DNA from: CADEFF01 sp964569315
GTDB taxonomy: Bacteria; Pseudomonadota; Alphaproteobacteria; Dongiales; Dongiaceae
DNA: 64,000 bases
Direction of reading: 5' to 3'
Assembly (NCBI GenBank): GCA_964569315.1
Contig: CAZMUZ010000002.1
Span: 1-64,000, forward strand
Part shown: one piece after another, positions 26,118-35,573 of the stretch
How the letters are laid out: each line of letters begins with the position of its first letter
Position numbering within the stretch: position 1 is the stretch's first letter
Notes under the pieces: generated by a model
Database searches by the model: none
What the model was told of the DNA's origin: nothing
The model's input: only the letters and a program-made list of their open reading frames with translations
Translations under genes and position numbers: made by a program

Positions 26118-29100
26118 ATGCTTTCGGCCATCTTCGTCGATCGGCCACGCCTTGCGATCGTCATCTCGATCGTGACGACGATCGCCGGGCTGCTGTCGCT
26201 CCTGGCAATCCCGATCGCCCAGTATCCCGATATCGTGCCGCCGCAGGTCTCCGTGACGGCGAACTATCCGGGGGCCTCCGCCTCGATCGTGGACGCGACG
26301 GTCGCGCAGCCGATCGAGGCGCAGGTCGTCGGCGTCGATCAGATGATCTACATGAAGAGCGTGAGCGGGAACGACGGCAGCTATTCGTTGCTCGCGTCCT
26401 TCGAGCTCGGCACCAATCCCGATATCAACACGGTCAACGTCAATAACCGCGTCCAGGTAGCCCTTTCCAAGCTGCCGCAGGACGTTCAACGCCAAGGCGT
26501 GACGATCAAGAAGAGATCATCGGCGCTGCTTGGCGTGATCACGGTCTTTTCGCCGAACCAGACATACGACCCGCTCTTCATCTCGAACTATGTCACCATC
26601 AACATCCTCGATCAGGTGAAGAGCACGCCGGGCGTCGGCGACGCGACCTTGTGGGCTCCGCAGGATTACGCCATGCGCGCCTGGGTCCGGCTCGATCGAC
26701 TGACCGGACTCGGTCTCACGGCAAAGGACATCATCGCCGCGATCCAGGCGCAGAACGTGCAGGCCGCGGTCGGCCGGATCGGCGCCCGCCCGATCTTCGA
26801 CGACCAGCAATTGCAGTTGAACATCCAGACTCTGGGCAGGCTTACCAGCGTGGCCGAGTTCGAGAATATCGTGCTGCGCACCAATCCGGACGGCTCTGTG
26901 CTTCGCCTCGGCGACGTCGCCCGCATCGAGCTCGGCGCTGCCAACCTCGACCGCGATACCCGGTTCAACGGTGCGCCGGCGGCAGCGCTCGCGATCTTTC
27001 AGGCGCCGGGCGCCAATGCGATCACGACGCTCGATGCCGTTCGCGCGCGGCTCGTGGAACTGCAGCGGAACTTCCCGGAGGATCTCGTCTGGAAGGTCAC
27101 CTACGACCCGACGGTCTTCGTCAAGGAGACCATTCACGAAGTGCAGAAGACCCTCATCGAGGCCTTCGTGCTGGTCGTGATCGTGGTGTTCCTCTTCCTC
27201 GGCAGCGTGCGGGCGACGCTCATTCCAACCCTCGCCGTGCCGGTGAGCCTGATCGGAACCTTCATCGCGCTGATCGCGATCGGCTACTCCGCCAATTCCG
27301 TCTCGCTCCTCGCCATTGTGCTCGCGATTGGCATCGTGGTGGACGACGCCATCGTCGTCGTGGAAAACGTCGAGCGGGTGATGGAGGAGCATCCCGAGCT
27401 CTCGCCCGCGGCCGCCACCAAGAAGGCGATGCAGGAGATCACGGCGCCGATCATCGCCATCACCCTGGTGCTCCTCTCGGTGTTCGTCCCGGTCGCCTTC
27501 ATCCCGGGCATCTCCGGCGAACTCTTCCGGCAGTTCGCGGTCACCGTCGCCGTCGCCATGTTCCTCTCGGCAATCAACGCCTTGACGCTTTCCCCTGCGC
27601 TCTGCGCCATCCTGCTGCGACCGCATCAGGGGCCGCGCCGCGGAATCATGGGCAGGGTGATGCGCTGGATCGACGGGGTGCGCGACGGCTACGGCAGGGT
27701 GGTCGCGCGCCTCGTCCGGCTCTCGATCCTGGGTCTGGTCATGGTGGCGGTAGCGGCTGCAGGCATCGTGGCGCTGGGGAAGGGCGTGCCGACGGGGTTC
27801 CTCCCCGAGGACGATCAAGGTGCGCTTTTCGTTGTTGCGCAGTTGCCCGAGGGCGCCTCCGTATCGCGCACCGCTGCGGTCATCGGGCAGATCGAGAAGA
27901 TTCTGGCCGAGGAAGAGGCCGTCGAGGACTACACCTCGGTGATCGGCCTGAACTTCATCGACAATTACAGCCAGAGCAACTCCGCCTTCGTCGTGGTGAC
28001 GCTGAAGCCTTTCGCGGAGCGCCGGGACGAGGCGCTGAGCGTGACCGGCGTGATGGCCCGGCTCGGCGCCAAATTCCGGGAGATCGGCGGCGGCACGGTC
28101 GTACCGCTGGCGCCGCCGCCGATCATCGGTCTCGGTACCGGCGGCGGCTTCACCTACGTTCTGCAGGATCTGACCGGCGGGGATCCCAAGGTTCTCGCCC
28201 AGGCCATGCGCGGCCTCGTCGTCGCGGCCAACCAGGAGCCCGGCCTTCGGCGGGTGTTCGGCACCTTTTCCGCCACCAGCCCGTCGGTCTATCTCGATAT
28301 CGACCGCGACAAGGTGCAGGTGCTCGGCGTCGATCTCAGCGACGTTTTCCAGGCGTTGCAGACGGCGCTCGGCGGCTATTACGTGAACGACATCAACCTC
28401 TATGGCCGGACATGGCAGGTCAATGTCCAGGCCGAAGCGGTGGACCGGGACAGCATCGACGACATCTACCGGATCAATGTCCGCAGCGCCGACGGCACGA
28501 TGATTCCGCTGCGGAGCCTGCTCGAGGCCCGCCTGATCGTGGGGCCGCCGTCCCTCATCCGCTACAACAACCGTCGCGCGGTGACGATTCAGGGAAGCCC
28601 CGCGCCGGGCGTTTCCTCGGGCCAGGCGCTGGCATCGATGGAGAGCGTGGCGGCAAGCACGCTGCCGGTCGGCTTCGCCGGCGAATGGACGGATACCTCC
28701 TTCCAGGAGAAGCGCGCCGAGGGCAAAACGGCGATCATTCTGGGTTTTGCGGTGCTCTTCGCCTACCTCTTCCTGGTGGCGCTCTATGAGAGCTGGACGA
28801 TCCCGGTTCCCGTTCTGCTTTCGGTCAGCATCGGGATGCTGGGTGCGTTCGGGGCCCTGTATCTCGGCGGCCTGACGCTCGATCTTTATGCTCAGATCGG
28901 CATGGTCGTGCTGATCGGCCTCGCCGCAAAGAACGGCATATTGATCGTCGAGTTCGCCAAAGCGCAGCGTGAAAGCGGCGTGCCATTGCTCCATGCGGCG
29001 ACCGAAGGGGCGCGGCTGCGTTTCCGGCCGGTCATGATGACCTCCTTTGCGTTCATCCTCGGCCTCTATCCGCTGGTGGCCGCTGAAGGCGCATCGGAGC

Positions 29101-29291
29101 TCGCGCGGCGCGACGTGGGAACGCCGGTTTTCGGCGGGATGATCCTCGCCTCCTTCATCGGCATCTTCGCGATCCCGCCGCTCTATGTCGTCTTCCAGGC
29201 AGTGCGCGAGAAACTGCGGCCGGGCGCGCGGCCGAAGCCGGCGACGGTGGCGGCAATGCCTGCGGCGGAGACGCAAGGCACAGCCGAGTGA
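26118..29291 (+). CDS. RND multidrug efflux transporter permease (AcrB/MexB family)
   Basis: 1057 residues with the duplicated six-helix plus large periplasmic loop layout of hydrophobe/amphiphile RND pumps. The N-terminus (FVDRPRLAIVISIVTTIAG) is typical. Proton-relay residues are Asp409-Asp410 in the fourth helix (VVDDAIVVVENVERV) and Lys938 in IGLAAKNGIL. The start lies 3 bases after the adaptor stop, so the two are cotranscribed. Substrates could be lipophilic drugs or solvents. No TolC-like gene follows. Confidence 0.95.
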   Translation: MLSAIFVDRPRLAIVISIVTTIAGLLSLLAIPIAQYPDIVPPQVSVTANYPGASASIVDATVAQPIEAQVVGVDQMIYMKSVSGNDGSYSLLASFELGTNPDINTVNVNNRVQVALSKLPQDVQRQGVTIKKRSSALLGVITVFSPNQTYDPLFISNYVTINILDQVKSTPGVGDATLWAPQDYAMRAWVRLDRLTGLGLTAKDIIAAIQAQNVQAAVGRIGARPIFDDQQLQLNIQTLGRLTSVAEFENIVLRTNPDGSVLRLGDVARIELGAANLDRDTRFNGAPAAALAIFQAPGANAITTLDAVRARLVELQRNFPEDLVWKVTYDPTVFVKETIHEVQKTLIEAFVLVVIVVFLFLGSVRATLIPTLAVPVSLIGTFIALIAIGYSANSVSLLAIVLAIGIVVDDAIVVVENVERVMEEHPELSPAAATKKAMQEITAPIIAITLVLLSVFVPVAFIPGISGELFRQFAVTVAVAMFLSAINALTLSPALCAILLRPHQGPRRGIMGRVMRWIDGVRDGYGRVVARLVRLSILGLVMVAVAAAGIVALGKGVPTGFLPEDDQGALFVVAQLPEGASVSRTAAVIGQIEKILAEEEAVEDYTSVIGLNFIDNYSQSNSAFVVVTLKPFAERRDEALSVTGVMARLGAKFREIGGGTVVPLAPPPIIGLGTGGGFTYVLQDLTGGDPKVLAQAMRGLVVAANQEPGLRRVFGTFSATSPSVYLDIDRDKVQVLGVDLSDVFQALQTALGGYYVNDINLYGRTWQVNVQAEAVDRDSIDDIYRINVRSADGTMIPLRSLLEARLIVGPPSLIRYNNRRAVTIQGSPAPGVSSGQALASMESVAASTLPVGFAGEWTDTSFQEKRAEGKTAIILGFAVLFAYLFLVALYESWTIPVPVLLSVSIGMLGAFGALYLGGLTLDLYAQIGMVVLIGLAAKNGILIVEFAKAQRESGVPLLHAATEGARLRFRPVMMTSFAFILGLYPLVAAEGASELARRDVGTPVFGGMILASFIGIFAIPPLYVVFQAVREKLRPGARPKPATVAAMPAAETQGTAE

Positions 29292-29320
29292 ACCGCCAAG
29301 GACGAGCGCGACGGACGAAA

Positions 29321-29347
29321 CCTGGACCGGATTCGATCCGGGCCAGG
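29321..29347 (+). terminator. hairpin after the RND operon
   Basis: Inverted repeat CCTGG-A-CCGGAT / TCG / ATCCGG-G-CCAGG: two stem segments of 5 and 6 bp separated by one mismatch, with a 3-base loop. It lies 30 bases after the permease stop and is followed by CATTTAAC, so it could act as a terminator or 3' end stabiliser. Confidence 0.5.
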
Positions 29348-29401
29348 CATTTAACGGGAAGGAAAGGCAAGCCACAGGAATCTCGAAGCAGGGAGTCGAA
29401 C

Positions 29402-29839
29402 ATGAGCGCAACCGAAATCCTGAAGCCGACCGAGCTCAAGAAGGTCTCGAATGACGCCGAAATGGCCAAGGCCAGGGAAGCCTTGGCTCACATGACGGCG
29501 GCCGACGAAGCGCGCAAGAATTTCCAGGAAGAGTTCATGAAGCGGGACGTTCGCCCCAATGTGGGCGAACTGCTGAACCAGGCGATGCGGCGGGCCGCGG
29601 AGAATGGCTCGAATGTCCTCAAAGTGATGGAGTTTCCGGCCGAGTTTCTCTCCGATCGCGGTCGCGCGATCAACAATGCCGAATCCGACTGGCCGAAGAC
29701 GCTGCAGGGTTGGGCGGAGCGGGCCCACGCCTATTTCGAAAAGGAACTGGTCGCGAAGGGCTTCCATCTGCGGGCCGAGGTCTGCGAGTTCGACAAGGAC
29801 GGAAGGCCCGGAAAGGTCGCGCTCTACGTCACCTGGTAG
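29402..29839 (+). CDS. protein of unknown function, 145 residues
   Basis: A small soluble protein with an acidic-basic helical N-terminus (residues 1-75, rich in Ala, Lys, Glu) and a more ordered C-terminus (MEFPAEFLSDRGRAINN...WPKTLQGWAERAHAYFEKELVAKGF, ending in a beta-like VALYVTW). It has no signal peptide, membrane segment or motif I recognise. The ATG has AGGGAG about 6 bases upstream. It follows the RND pump after a hairpin, so it is probably an independent or weakly coupled transcript. Confidence 0.7.
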   Translation: MSATEILKPTELKKVSNDAEMAKAREALAHMTAADEARKNFQEEFMKRDVRPNVGELLNQAMRRAAENGSNVLKVMEFPAEFLSDRGRAINNAESDWPKTLQGWAERAHAYFEKELVAKGFHLRAEVCEFDKDGRPGKVALYVTW

Positions 29840-29875
29840 GTCGTTTCCAGATGCGTCGCATCGAGCCCGTGCGGC

Positions 29876-30826
29876 TCAGGCCCGCTTGCGCACGCGCGCC
29901 TTCTCGCCCGGCAGCCCGCCGCGTGGCCGCGCCAGCGGCATGACGCGCGCGAGATGCTCGGCGAAGCCTTCGACGAAAGCCTCGGCATAGCGCGGCAGCG
30001 GACGTCGCTTGTCCCACAGCATCGCCAGCGCCACCTGTAGCGGCTGACCGCGATAGGCGAGCCGCGCGATCTGCAGGCGACGGCTTTCGATGCGGAGCGT
30101 AGAGGGCACGACGGCGGCGCCGAAGCCCGATTCCGCAAGCGCCGTCAGCGTGTGCGGCGCCCCGCTCTCGACATAGATGGTGGGCTCGAACCGCGCGAGA
30201 CGACAGGCGGCATCGAAGAGCTTGCGGGTGGTGTAGGCGGGCTTCAGCAGCAGCAGCGGGACCTCCCGCAGGCTGCCGATATCGATCGTGCCGGCGCCGG
30301 CAAGCCCGAGGCTGCGATGCCAGGCGACGAGCAGCTCCATTGGTGGGAGCGGCCGGATCACGAAGCGCGACGCGTCGGCCTCCGCGACATTGAGCGCGAG
30401 ATGCACCTCGCCCCGATCCAGGATGGCGAGCTGATCGGCGTCGGCCGCTTCGGTCAGCTTTACGCGGACCTGCGGATGCTGCTCGCGATAGAACCGCAGG
30501 AAGTCTGGAAAGGCGCCCTCGATCATCTGCGGCGAGGCCGCCACGCGCAGCACGCCGGAATCGCCGCGCCTCAGGGATCGCGCGCGCTCGCCGAGGGCCT
30601 CCACCCGCATCAGCAGGTCGCGCACTTCGGCCAGGAGCTCTTCGCCCGCCCCGGTCAGGGACAGGCGGCGGCCGACAAGCTCGAAAAGATCGACGTCGAG
30701 TTCCTCCTGCAGGTTCGCGATCTGGCGCGAGAGCGCGGGCTGGCTGATGCGAAGCCGCGCCGCCGCCTTGGACATGGTGCCCTGGTCGGCGATCGCGATG
30801 AAGGTTCGAAGACGCTTCAGATCCAT
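29876..30826 (-). CDS. LysR-family transcriptional regulator
   Basis: 316 residues from the ATG giving MDLKRLRTFIAIADQG, the standard LysR N-terminus. The helix-turn-helix is at about residues 16-40 (SKAAARLRISQPALSRQI), and the effector domain follows. The frame extends ten codons upstream to 30856 as an alternative start. It is divergent from the DUF1989 gene at 31277. A 14-base element in that gap (30866-30879) is repeated exactly before the aminotransferase/hydantoinase operon, so it probably controls both plus itself. Its C-terminus is unusually basic. Confidence 0.9.
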   Translation of the reverse strand: MDLKRLRTFIAIADQGTMSKAAARLRISQPALSRQIANLQEELDVDLFELVGRRLSLTGAGEELLAEVRDLLMRVEALGERARSLRRGDSGVLRVAASPQMIEGAFPDFLRFYREQHPQVRVKLTEAADADQLAILDRGEVHLALNVAEADASRFVIRPLPPMELLVAWHRSLGLAGAGTIDIGSLREVPLLLLKPAYTTRKLFDAACRLARFEPTIYVESGAPHTLTALAESGFGAAVVPSTLRIESRRLQIARLAYRGQPLQVALAMLWDKRRPLPRYAEAFVEGFAEHLARVMPLARPRGGLPGEKARVRKRA

Positions 30827-31276
30827 GGGTCGATTATGTCTCTGCTGCATGAACAATAAAAGATTTTATGCATTGGACAGATAGGTCGAGGGATGGTGGG
30901 GTCGCCGTCGCCGGACGGACGACAATGTCACCCGTTCGCCATGTCGTTCTGGGCCGGATCGTGAAAGGACCGAGCCAATCTTTCGGTATGCGCGTGCCGA
31001 CCGTCCTTGCGGTCTCGCCGACCCGCTTGCCTCATGGGGTCGGCGTGGGCGGACTCGGCAATCCCGTTTGGCAGTGGCCGATTCCAAGCGTGAGCGAGCT
31101 TCGGCGATTCCGGCCAGCTCAACGATATTGATCGCGCCCGGCTTTGCCTCTCATTGTCATCGAGCGGTGCTCGATCGCGCCGGCACCAGAGGGGGTGCCG
31201 CCATTCCACGGGCGTGTCGACGAGCTGCCTTTCCCGAACCCTGTCCGGTCCGAAGCCATGCAACGAGGAGGAAACG
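30827..31276. other. divergent promoter region, LysR / DUF1989
   Basis: 450 bases. The AT-rich left end contains ATAAAA-GA-TTTTAT (a perfect 14-base inverted repeat, about 30857-30870) overlapping the shared element TTATGCATTGGACA. A short segment at 31057-31080 resembles one at 52094-52117. No gene is supported here. Confidence 0.45.
30866..30879 (+). promoter_or_regulatory. putative LysR operator, copy 1
   Basis: TTATGCATTGGACA, 14 of 14 identical to the copy at 32076-32089. It lies 40 bases upstream of the LysR start, next to an AT-rich palindrome, where an autoregulating LysR protein would be expected to bind. Confidence 0.5.
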
Positions 31277-31981
31277 ATGAACAAGGGCGTGCAGAGCATA
31301 AAATCGAGAAAACTGGCGTTCGAGGAGGTGATACCGCCGAAGCAGGGCCGCGCGATCGAGGTCAAGCAGGGACAGCATGTGCGGGTCATCGACGTGGACG
31401 GGAAGCAGTGCGGCGATCTTGCCTTCTTCAACCGGCACAACATCAAGGAGAAGCACTGTCAGAACCTGTCGCGTTCCCGGCAGTTCAAGCCGGGCGAGCC
31501 TTACATCATCAAGGATCACTTCGACGTGGGCGACGTGATCTATTCGACCGGCTACCGGCCGATGATGACGATCGTGGCCGATACGGCGGTTCCCGGCGGG
31601 GTGCATGAGATCGAGCTGCATTCCTGCAACACGGACATGTACAAGCGCATGGGCCTCGAGCCGCCGCCGAATGGCGGTTGCTGGGAGATCCTGTCGGCGG
31701 TGCTGAAGCCTTACGGGATCACGCCCGAGGACATTCCGGACACGTTCGACGTGTTCGCCAATCTCCGCCACTATCCGGCGGAATCGCAGTGGCGCTTCGA
31801 GCCTCCGGTGACGCGCCCGGGCGACTATTTCGAGCTGCTCGCCGAGATGGATGTGATCGTGGGTCTGTCGGTCTGCCCGTTCACCTGGGCGACCAACAAC
31901 TGGGTGATCACGCCCCTCAAGCTCGAGGTCTACGACGTCGAGTACTGGTCGGCGACGGAGCTGCGCGACCGCGCGAGCTAG
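31277..31981 (+). CDS. DUF1989 (urea carboxylase-associated) family protein
   Basis: 234 residues with the family core: QGQHVRVIDVDGKQCGDLAFFN near residue 34, RPMMTIV, a cysteine-containing HSCNTDMY and a late CPFTWATNNW segment. Some DUF1989 members are subunits of carboxyguanidine deiminase in guanidine use; others have no assigned function. Here there is no urea or guanidine carboxylase nearby. The ATG follows an ideal AGGAGGAAACG. A strong hairpin follows the stop, so it is likely a single-gene transcript controlled by the divergent LysR regulator. A paralogue is at 39557. Confidence 0.88.
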   Translation: MNKGVQSIKSRKLAFEEVIPPKQGRAIEVKQGQHVRVIDVDGKQCGDLAFFNRHNIKEKHCQNLSRSRQFKPGEPYIIKDHFDVGDVIYSTGYRPMMTIVADTAVPGGVHEIELHSCNTDMYKRMGLEPPPNGGCWEILSAVLKPYGITPEDIPDTFDVFANLRHYPAESQWRFEPPVTRPGDYFELLAEMDVIVGLSVCPFTWATNNWVITPLKLEVYDVEYWSATELRDRAS

Positions 31982-31986
31982 AATGA

Positions 31987-32021
31987 CGGCCTGCCGCCGG
32001 CTGCGTTCCGGCGGCAGGCCG
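31987..32021 (+). terminator. strong hairpin terminator after the DUF1989 gene
   Basis: A perfect 14-bp inverted repeat (31987-32000 and 32008-32021) with a 7-base loop, starting 6 bases after the stop codon. The following sequence is GTGTTCCCCC rather than a T run, so it may be a stabiliser or a Rho-assisted end. Confidence 0.65.
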
Positions 32022-32075
32022 GTGTTCCCCCGGTCGCCGAGGCCTATGCAATGTGGTTATCGGAATGAAGCTGCA

Positions 32076-32089
32076 TTATGCATTGGACA
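32076..32089 (+). promoter_or_regulatory. putative LysR operator, copy 2
   Basis: An exact second copy of TTATGCATTGGACA, 60 bases upstream of the aminotransferase/hydantoinase operon start. A related TATGCAATG lies at 32045-32053, giving two half-site-like elements about three helical turns apart. Confidence 0.5.
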
Positions 32090-32148
32090 TATGATCCCGA
32101 GTGCCCTGCAATCGCCTTCCCGGTCGGTTCGAATTGAGCGGAGACGCC

Positions 32149-33441
32149 ATGGCTTCGGTCCAGGAGGATTTCGTCCGTCGCGCCCATGACGCGATCCCGG
32201 GCGGCTCGCTCGGCACCTATTTTCCTGCCGACGGGCAGGAGTTCGTCATCGCGCGCGGCGAAGGCGCGCACGTCTTCGATACGGCCGGGAAGAAATATAT
32301 CGACTATGTGCTGGGGTCCGGTCCCATGGTGCTGGGCCACGCGCATCCAGCCGTCGTGGCGGCGGTGACGGCGCAGCTCCAGCGCGGCAGCTCCTTCTAT
32401 GCGCTGAACGAGCCGGCGGTGCTGCTCGCGGAGAAGCTGCGCGAGTCCGTGCCCTGCGCCGAGCAGGTGAAGTTTTGCAGCTCCGGCTCGGAAGCCTGCT
32501 TCTTCGCCCTGCGCATCGCGCGCGCCGCCACCAGGCGGAACAAGATCCTCAAGTTCGAAGGCGCCTATCACGGCCATTTCGACGCCACCCTGATGGGCAC
32601 ATGGCCGGGCAAGCTGCCGAACGAGACCTATCCGGCCGCGATGCCGGATTCCGCCGGCATTCCGCAGAGCGTGCGCGGCGACGTGCTGGTAGCGCCCTTC
32701 AACGATCTGGAGCGGACCGCCGAGATCGTGAAGGCGCACAAGGAGGATCTCGCCGCCATCATCGTGGAGCCGCAGAGCCGGTTGGTGGATCCCAAGCCCG
32801 GCTTCCTCGAGGGGCTGCGCCGGCTGGCCCATGAGGCAGGCGCGATCCTGGTGTTCGACGAGGTGGTAATGGGCTTTCGCGTCGCCCGCGGCGGCGCGCA
32901 GGAGCTCTATGGCGTGATCCCCGACATCGCCTGCTTCGGCAAGGTGCTGGGCGGCGGCTATCCGCTGGCGGCGGTCGCGGCGAGCCGGCCGCTCATGCAG
33001 CTCTGCAACCCGCGCAACAAGGGGCAGGCCGACTACGCCTATATGAGCGGCACGCTGAACGGCAATGCCGTGGCCGCCGCCGCCGGCCTCGCGACCCTGA
33101 CCGAGCTTGAGAAGCCCGGCGCCTACGACCGGCTTCGTGCGATCGGCGAGCGGATGCGCTCGGGCCTGCGTCAGGCGGCGTCGCGCGCCGGCGTGGCGGC
33201 CCAGGTGCTCGGCGTCGGCCCCATGGCGAACATCTACTTCACCGCCACCCCCATCACCGACTACCGCACGGCCGAGACCCACGATGCGGCGCGCAGCAAG
33301 GCGCTCGGCCGCGAGCTCTTGAAGCGCGGCTTTCTTACTCATCTCGTCACCAAGATCTACATGTCGCTTGCCCATAGCGATGCCGATATCGACCACACGG
33401 TCGGCGCGGTGGAAGAGTTGCTGAAGGCGGACGGGCGGTAG
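32149..33441 (+). CDS. class III aminotransferase, glutamate-1-semialdehyde aminomutase-like
   Basis: 430 residues, PLP-dependent. The catalytic lysine is Lys265 in CFGKVLGGGYPLAA; Asp237-Glu238 (FDEVVMGFR) contacts the cofactor ring, and SSGSEA (about 111-116) binds its phosphate. It resembles HemL, but its place first in a hydantoinase operon argues for a catabolic amino-acid role rather than heme synthesis. The ATG at 32149 has GGAG 6 bases upstream; a GTG at 32101 adds 16 non-family residues. Confidence 0.88.
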   Translation: MASVQEDFVRRAHDAIPGGSLGTYFPADGQEFVIARGEGAHVFDTAGKKYIDYVLGSGPMVLGHAHPAVVAAVTAQLQRGSSFYALNEPAVLLAEKLRESVPCAEQVKFCSSGSEACFFALRIARAATRRNKILKFEGAYHGHFDATLMGTWPGKLPNETYPAAMPDSAGIPQSVRGDVLVAPFNDLERTAEIVKAHKEDLAAIIVEPQSRLVDPKPGFLEGLRRLAHEAGAILVFDEVVMGFRVARGGAQELYGVIPDIACFGKVLGGGYPLAAVAASRPLMQLCNPRNKGQADYAYMSGTLNGNAVAAAAGLATLTELEKPGAYDRLRAIGERMRSGLRQAASRAGVAAQVLGVGPMANIYFTATPITDYRTAETHDAARSKALGRELLKRGFLTHLVTKIYMSLAHSDADIDHTVGAVEELLKADGR

Positions 33442-33497
33442 GCCGGTCTCGCAGGTCGGTCTGACGGAGCCCCAAGGCAAGCTGGAGGATCACGAGA

Positions 33498-35570
33498 ATG
33501 GCGTGGCGTGTCGGGGTCGATATCGGCGGGACCTTCACCGACGTCGCGATGGTGGAGGAGGCGACCGGCCGTATCGGGATCGCCAAGGTCCTGACGACCC
33601 CGCACGACTTCAGCGAAGCCGTCATCGACGGCATTCGGCAGGGGCTGGCGCGCGAGCGGATCGCGCCTGCCGATGTGTCGCTGCTTGCCCATGCGACGAC
33701 CGTCGTCACCAATGCGCTGCTGGAGCACAAGGGCGCGAAGGCGGGGCTCGTCACCACCCGCGGCTTCCGCGATGTGCTGGAGCTGCGCCGCTCCTCCCGT
33801 TCCGACCTCTACGATCTGTTCCAGGACGGGCCGGCGATCCTGGTGCCGCGCCGCTGGCGCTACGAGATTACCGAGCGGATCGACGCGCAGGGCGCCGTGG
33901 TGACGCCGCTCGATGAGTCCGAGATCGACGACGTCATTGCCGCGATCCGGGACGCGGGCCTCGAAGCGGTCGCGGTTTCCTTCCTCTTCTCCTTCCTCAA
34001 TGACCGGCATGAGCGGATCGTCGGCGAGCGGCTTCGCAAGGCCCTGCCGAAGGTGAAGATCTTCCTCTCCTGCGAGGTGCTGCCGGAGGTGCGCGAGTTC
34101 GAGCGCGCCAGCACTACCGCCGTCTGCGCCTATGTGGCGCCGGTGCTGGAGAGCTATCTCGGCCGGCTGCAGAAGGCCGTGACGGAACTCGGCCTGCCCA
34201 AGCTCTATGTGATGGGCTCGAGCGGCGGCGTGTTCGACATCGCGGAAGGGCTCCGCATGCCGGCCATGGCGGTGGAGTCGGGACCGGCGGCGGGCGTGAT
34301 CGCGGCGGCGCTTGTCGGCCGGCAGCTCGGCCTCGCCAACGTGATCTCTTTCGACATGGGCGGCACCACCGCCAAGGCGAGCCTGATCGCCGATGGCGAG
34401 GTGGCGGTGACGGCCGAGTACGAAGTGGGCGGTTCCGGCCACGTCAATCGCTGGCAGCATGGGTCGGGCCATCCGATCCGCGTGCCGGTGATCGATCTCG
34501 CCGAGGTGAGCGCCGGCGGCGGCAGCATCGCCTGGGTCGATCCCGGCGGCGCGCTCAAGGTCGGGCCGGGAAGCGCGGGCAGCATGCCCGGACCCGCCGC
34601 CTACGGGCGCGGCGGCGAGGCGGCGACCGTGAGCGACGCGAATGTCGTGCTCGGCTATCTCAATCGCGAAGCGCTGCTCGGCGGCGACCTCAAGATCGAC
34701 CTCGCCGCCGCCGAGGCCGCCATCGCGCGGTCGGTCGGCGAGCCGCTCGGTCTTTCCGTGCCGGAAGCTGCGGCGCGGATCGTCGAGATCGTCGACAGCA
34801 ATATGGCGGAAGCGCTTCGCATCGTCTCGATCGAGCGCGGTCACGACCCGCGCGAGTTCAGCCTCGTCGCCTTCGGCGGCGCGGGACCGATCCACGCCGC
34901 CTCGCTCGCGGGCGAACTGCAGATTCCAGAAGTCGTCGTGCCGCCGGCGCCGGGCGTGTTCTCGGCGCTCGGGCTCGTCGCGACCGACCTGCGACGCGAT
35001 TATTCCCGCACGCTCTATGCCGATCTCGGCGCGGTCGAGCCCGCCGTGATCGCCGCAGCCTTCGCCGCCATGGAGGCGGAAGGTCGCACCATGCTGAGCG
35101 CCGCCAATGTCGCGGCCGAGCGGCGCGGCCTGTTGCGCTTCGCCGATATCCGCTATCGCCGCCAGGCCTACGAGCTCACCGTCCCCGTCGCCGACGGGCC
35201 GGTTACGCGAGACACGTTGAAGGGCCTCGTCGCCGCCTTTCATGACAAGCATCGCCAGACCTATGGCCATGCGAGCGACAGGGACGCGGTGCAGCTCGTC
35301 AATCTACGGCTCACGGCAGTGGGGCGCATCCCCGGCGTCACGCTCGCGCAACGCGTCGATGGAGCGGCTGGCTGCGCCAGCCCCCGCGACATATGGTTTG
35401 CGGGCGAGGGCTTCGTGCGCACGCCGGTCCATTGGCGTCCGAGCCTGTCGGCCGGCACGGTGATCGATGGTCCGGCCGTGATCGAGGCGGTGGATTCGAC
35501 GGCGGTGCTGCCGCCGGGATGGCAGGCGACGGTCGACGCGCAAGGCTATATTCGCATGAAGAGGCGCTGA
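33498..35570 (+). CDS. hydantoinase/oxoprolinase subunit A (HyuA)
   Basis: 690 residues of the HyuA half of ATP-dependent hydantoinase/5-oxoprolinase/acetone-carboxylase-type enzymes. The actin-like nucleotide fold begins at VGVDIGGTFTDVAMVEE (residue 5 on), with MGGTTAKAS around residue 290 and FGGAGPIHA around 460. Such subunits activate a cyclic amide or lactam for ring opening with a HyuB partner, which is encoded 3 bases downstream. A GGAGG site precedes the ATG. The substrate could be a hydantoin, N-methylhydantoin or related lactam. Confidence 0.93.
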   Translation: MAWRVGVDIGGTFTDVAMVEEATGRIGIAKVLTTPHDFSEAVIDGIRQGLARERIAPADVSLLAHATTVVTNALLEHKGAKAGLVTTRGFRDVLELRRSSRSDLYDLFQDGPAILVPRRWRYEITERIDAQGAVVTPLDESEIDDVIAAIRDAGLEAVAVSFLFSFLNDRHERIVGERLRKALPKVKIFLSCEVLPEVREFERASTTAVCAYVAPVLESYLGRLQKAVTELGLPKLYVMGSSGGVFDIAEGLRMPAMAVESGPAAGVIAAALVGRQLGLANVISFDMGGTTAKASLIADGEVAVTAEYEVGGSGHVNRWQHGSGHPIRVPVIDLAEVSAGGGSIAWVDPGGALKVGPGSAGSMPGPAAYGRGGEAATVSDANVVLGYLNREALLGGDLKIDLAAAEAAIARSVGEPLGLSVPEAAARIVEIVDSNMAEALRIVSIERGHDPREFSLVAFGGAGPIHAASLAGELQIPEVVVPPAPGVFSALGLVATDLRRDYSRTLYADLGAVEPAVIAAAFAAMEAEGRTMLSAANVAAERRGLLRFADIRYRRQAYELTVPVADGPVTRDTLKGLVAAFHDKHRQTYGHASDRDAVQLVNLRLTAVGRIPGVTLAQRVDGAAGCASPRDIWFAGEGFVRTPVHWRPSLSAGTVIDGPAVIEAVDSTAVLPPGWQATVDAQGYIRMKRR

Positions 35571-35573
35571 GCC

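Noticed and set aside
26517..29411. Very long open frame on the minus strand (964 codons)
   Set aside because: It lies antisense to the RND permease, which has full-length family motifs; the antisense translation is charged, His/Arg/Asp-rich and low-complexity, as expected in GC-rich DNA. The same applies to the long antisense frames over recQ, the hyuA/hyuB genes and the LodA-like gene.
32149..33441. hemL, heme biosynthesis
   Set aside because: The gene leads a hydantoinase operon and shares a putative operator with a DUF1989 gene, so a catabolic aminotransferase is more likely.
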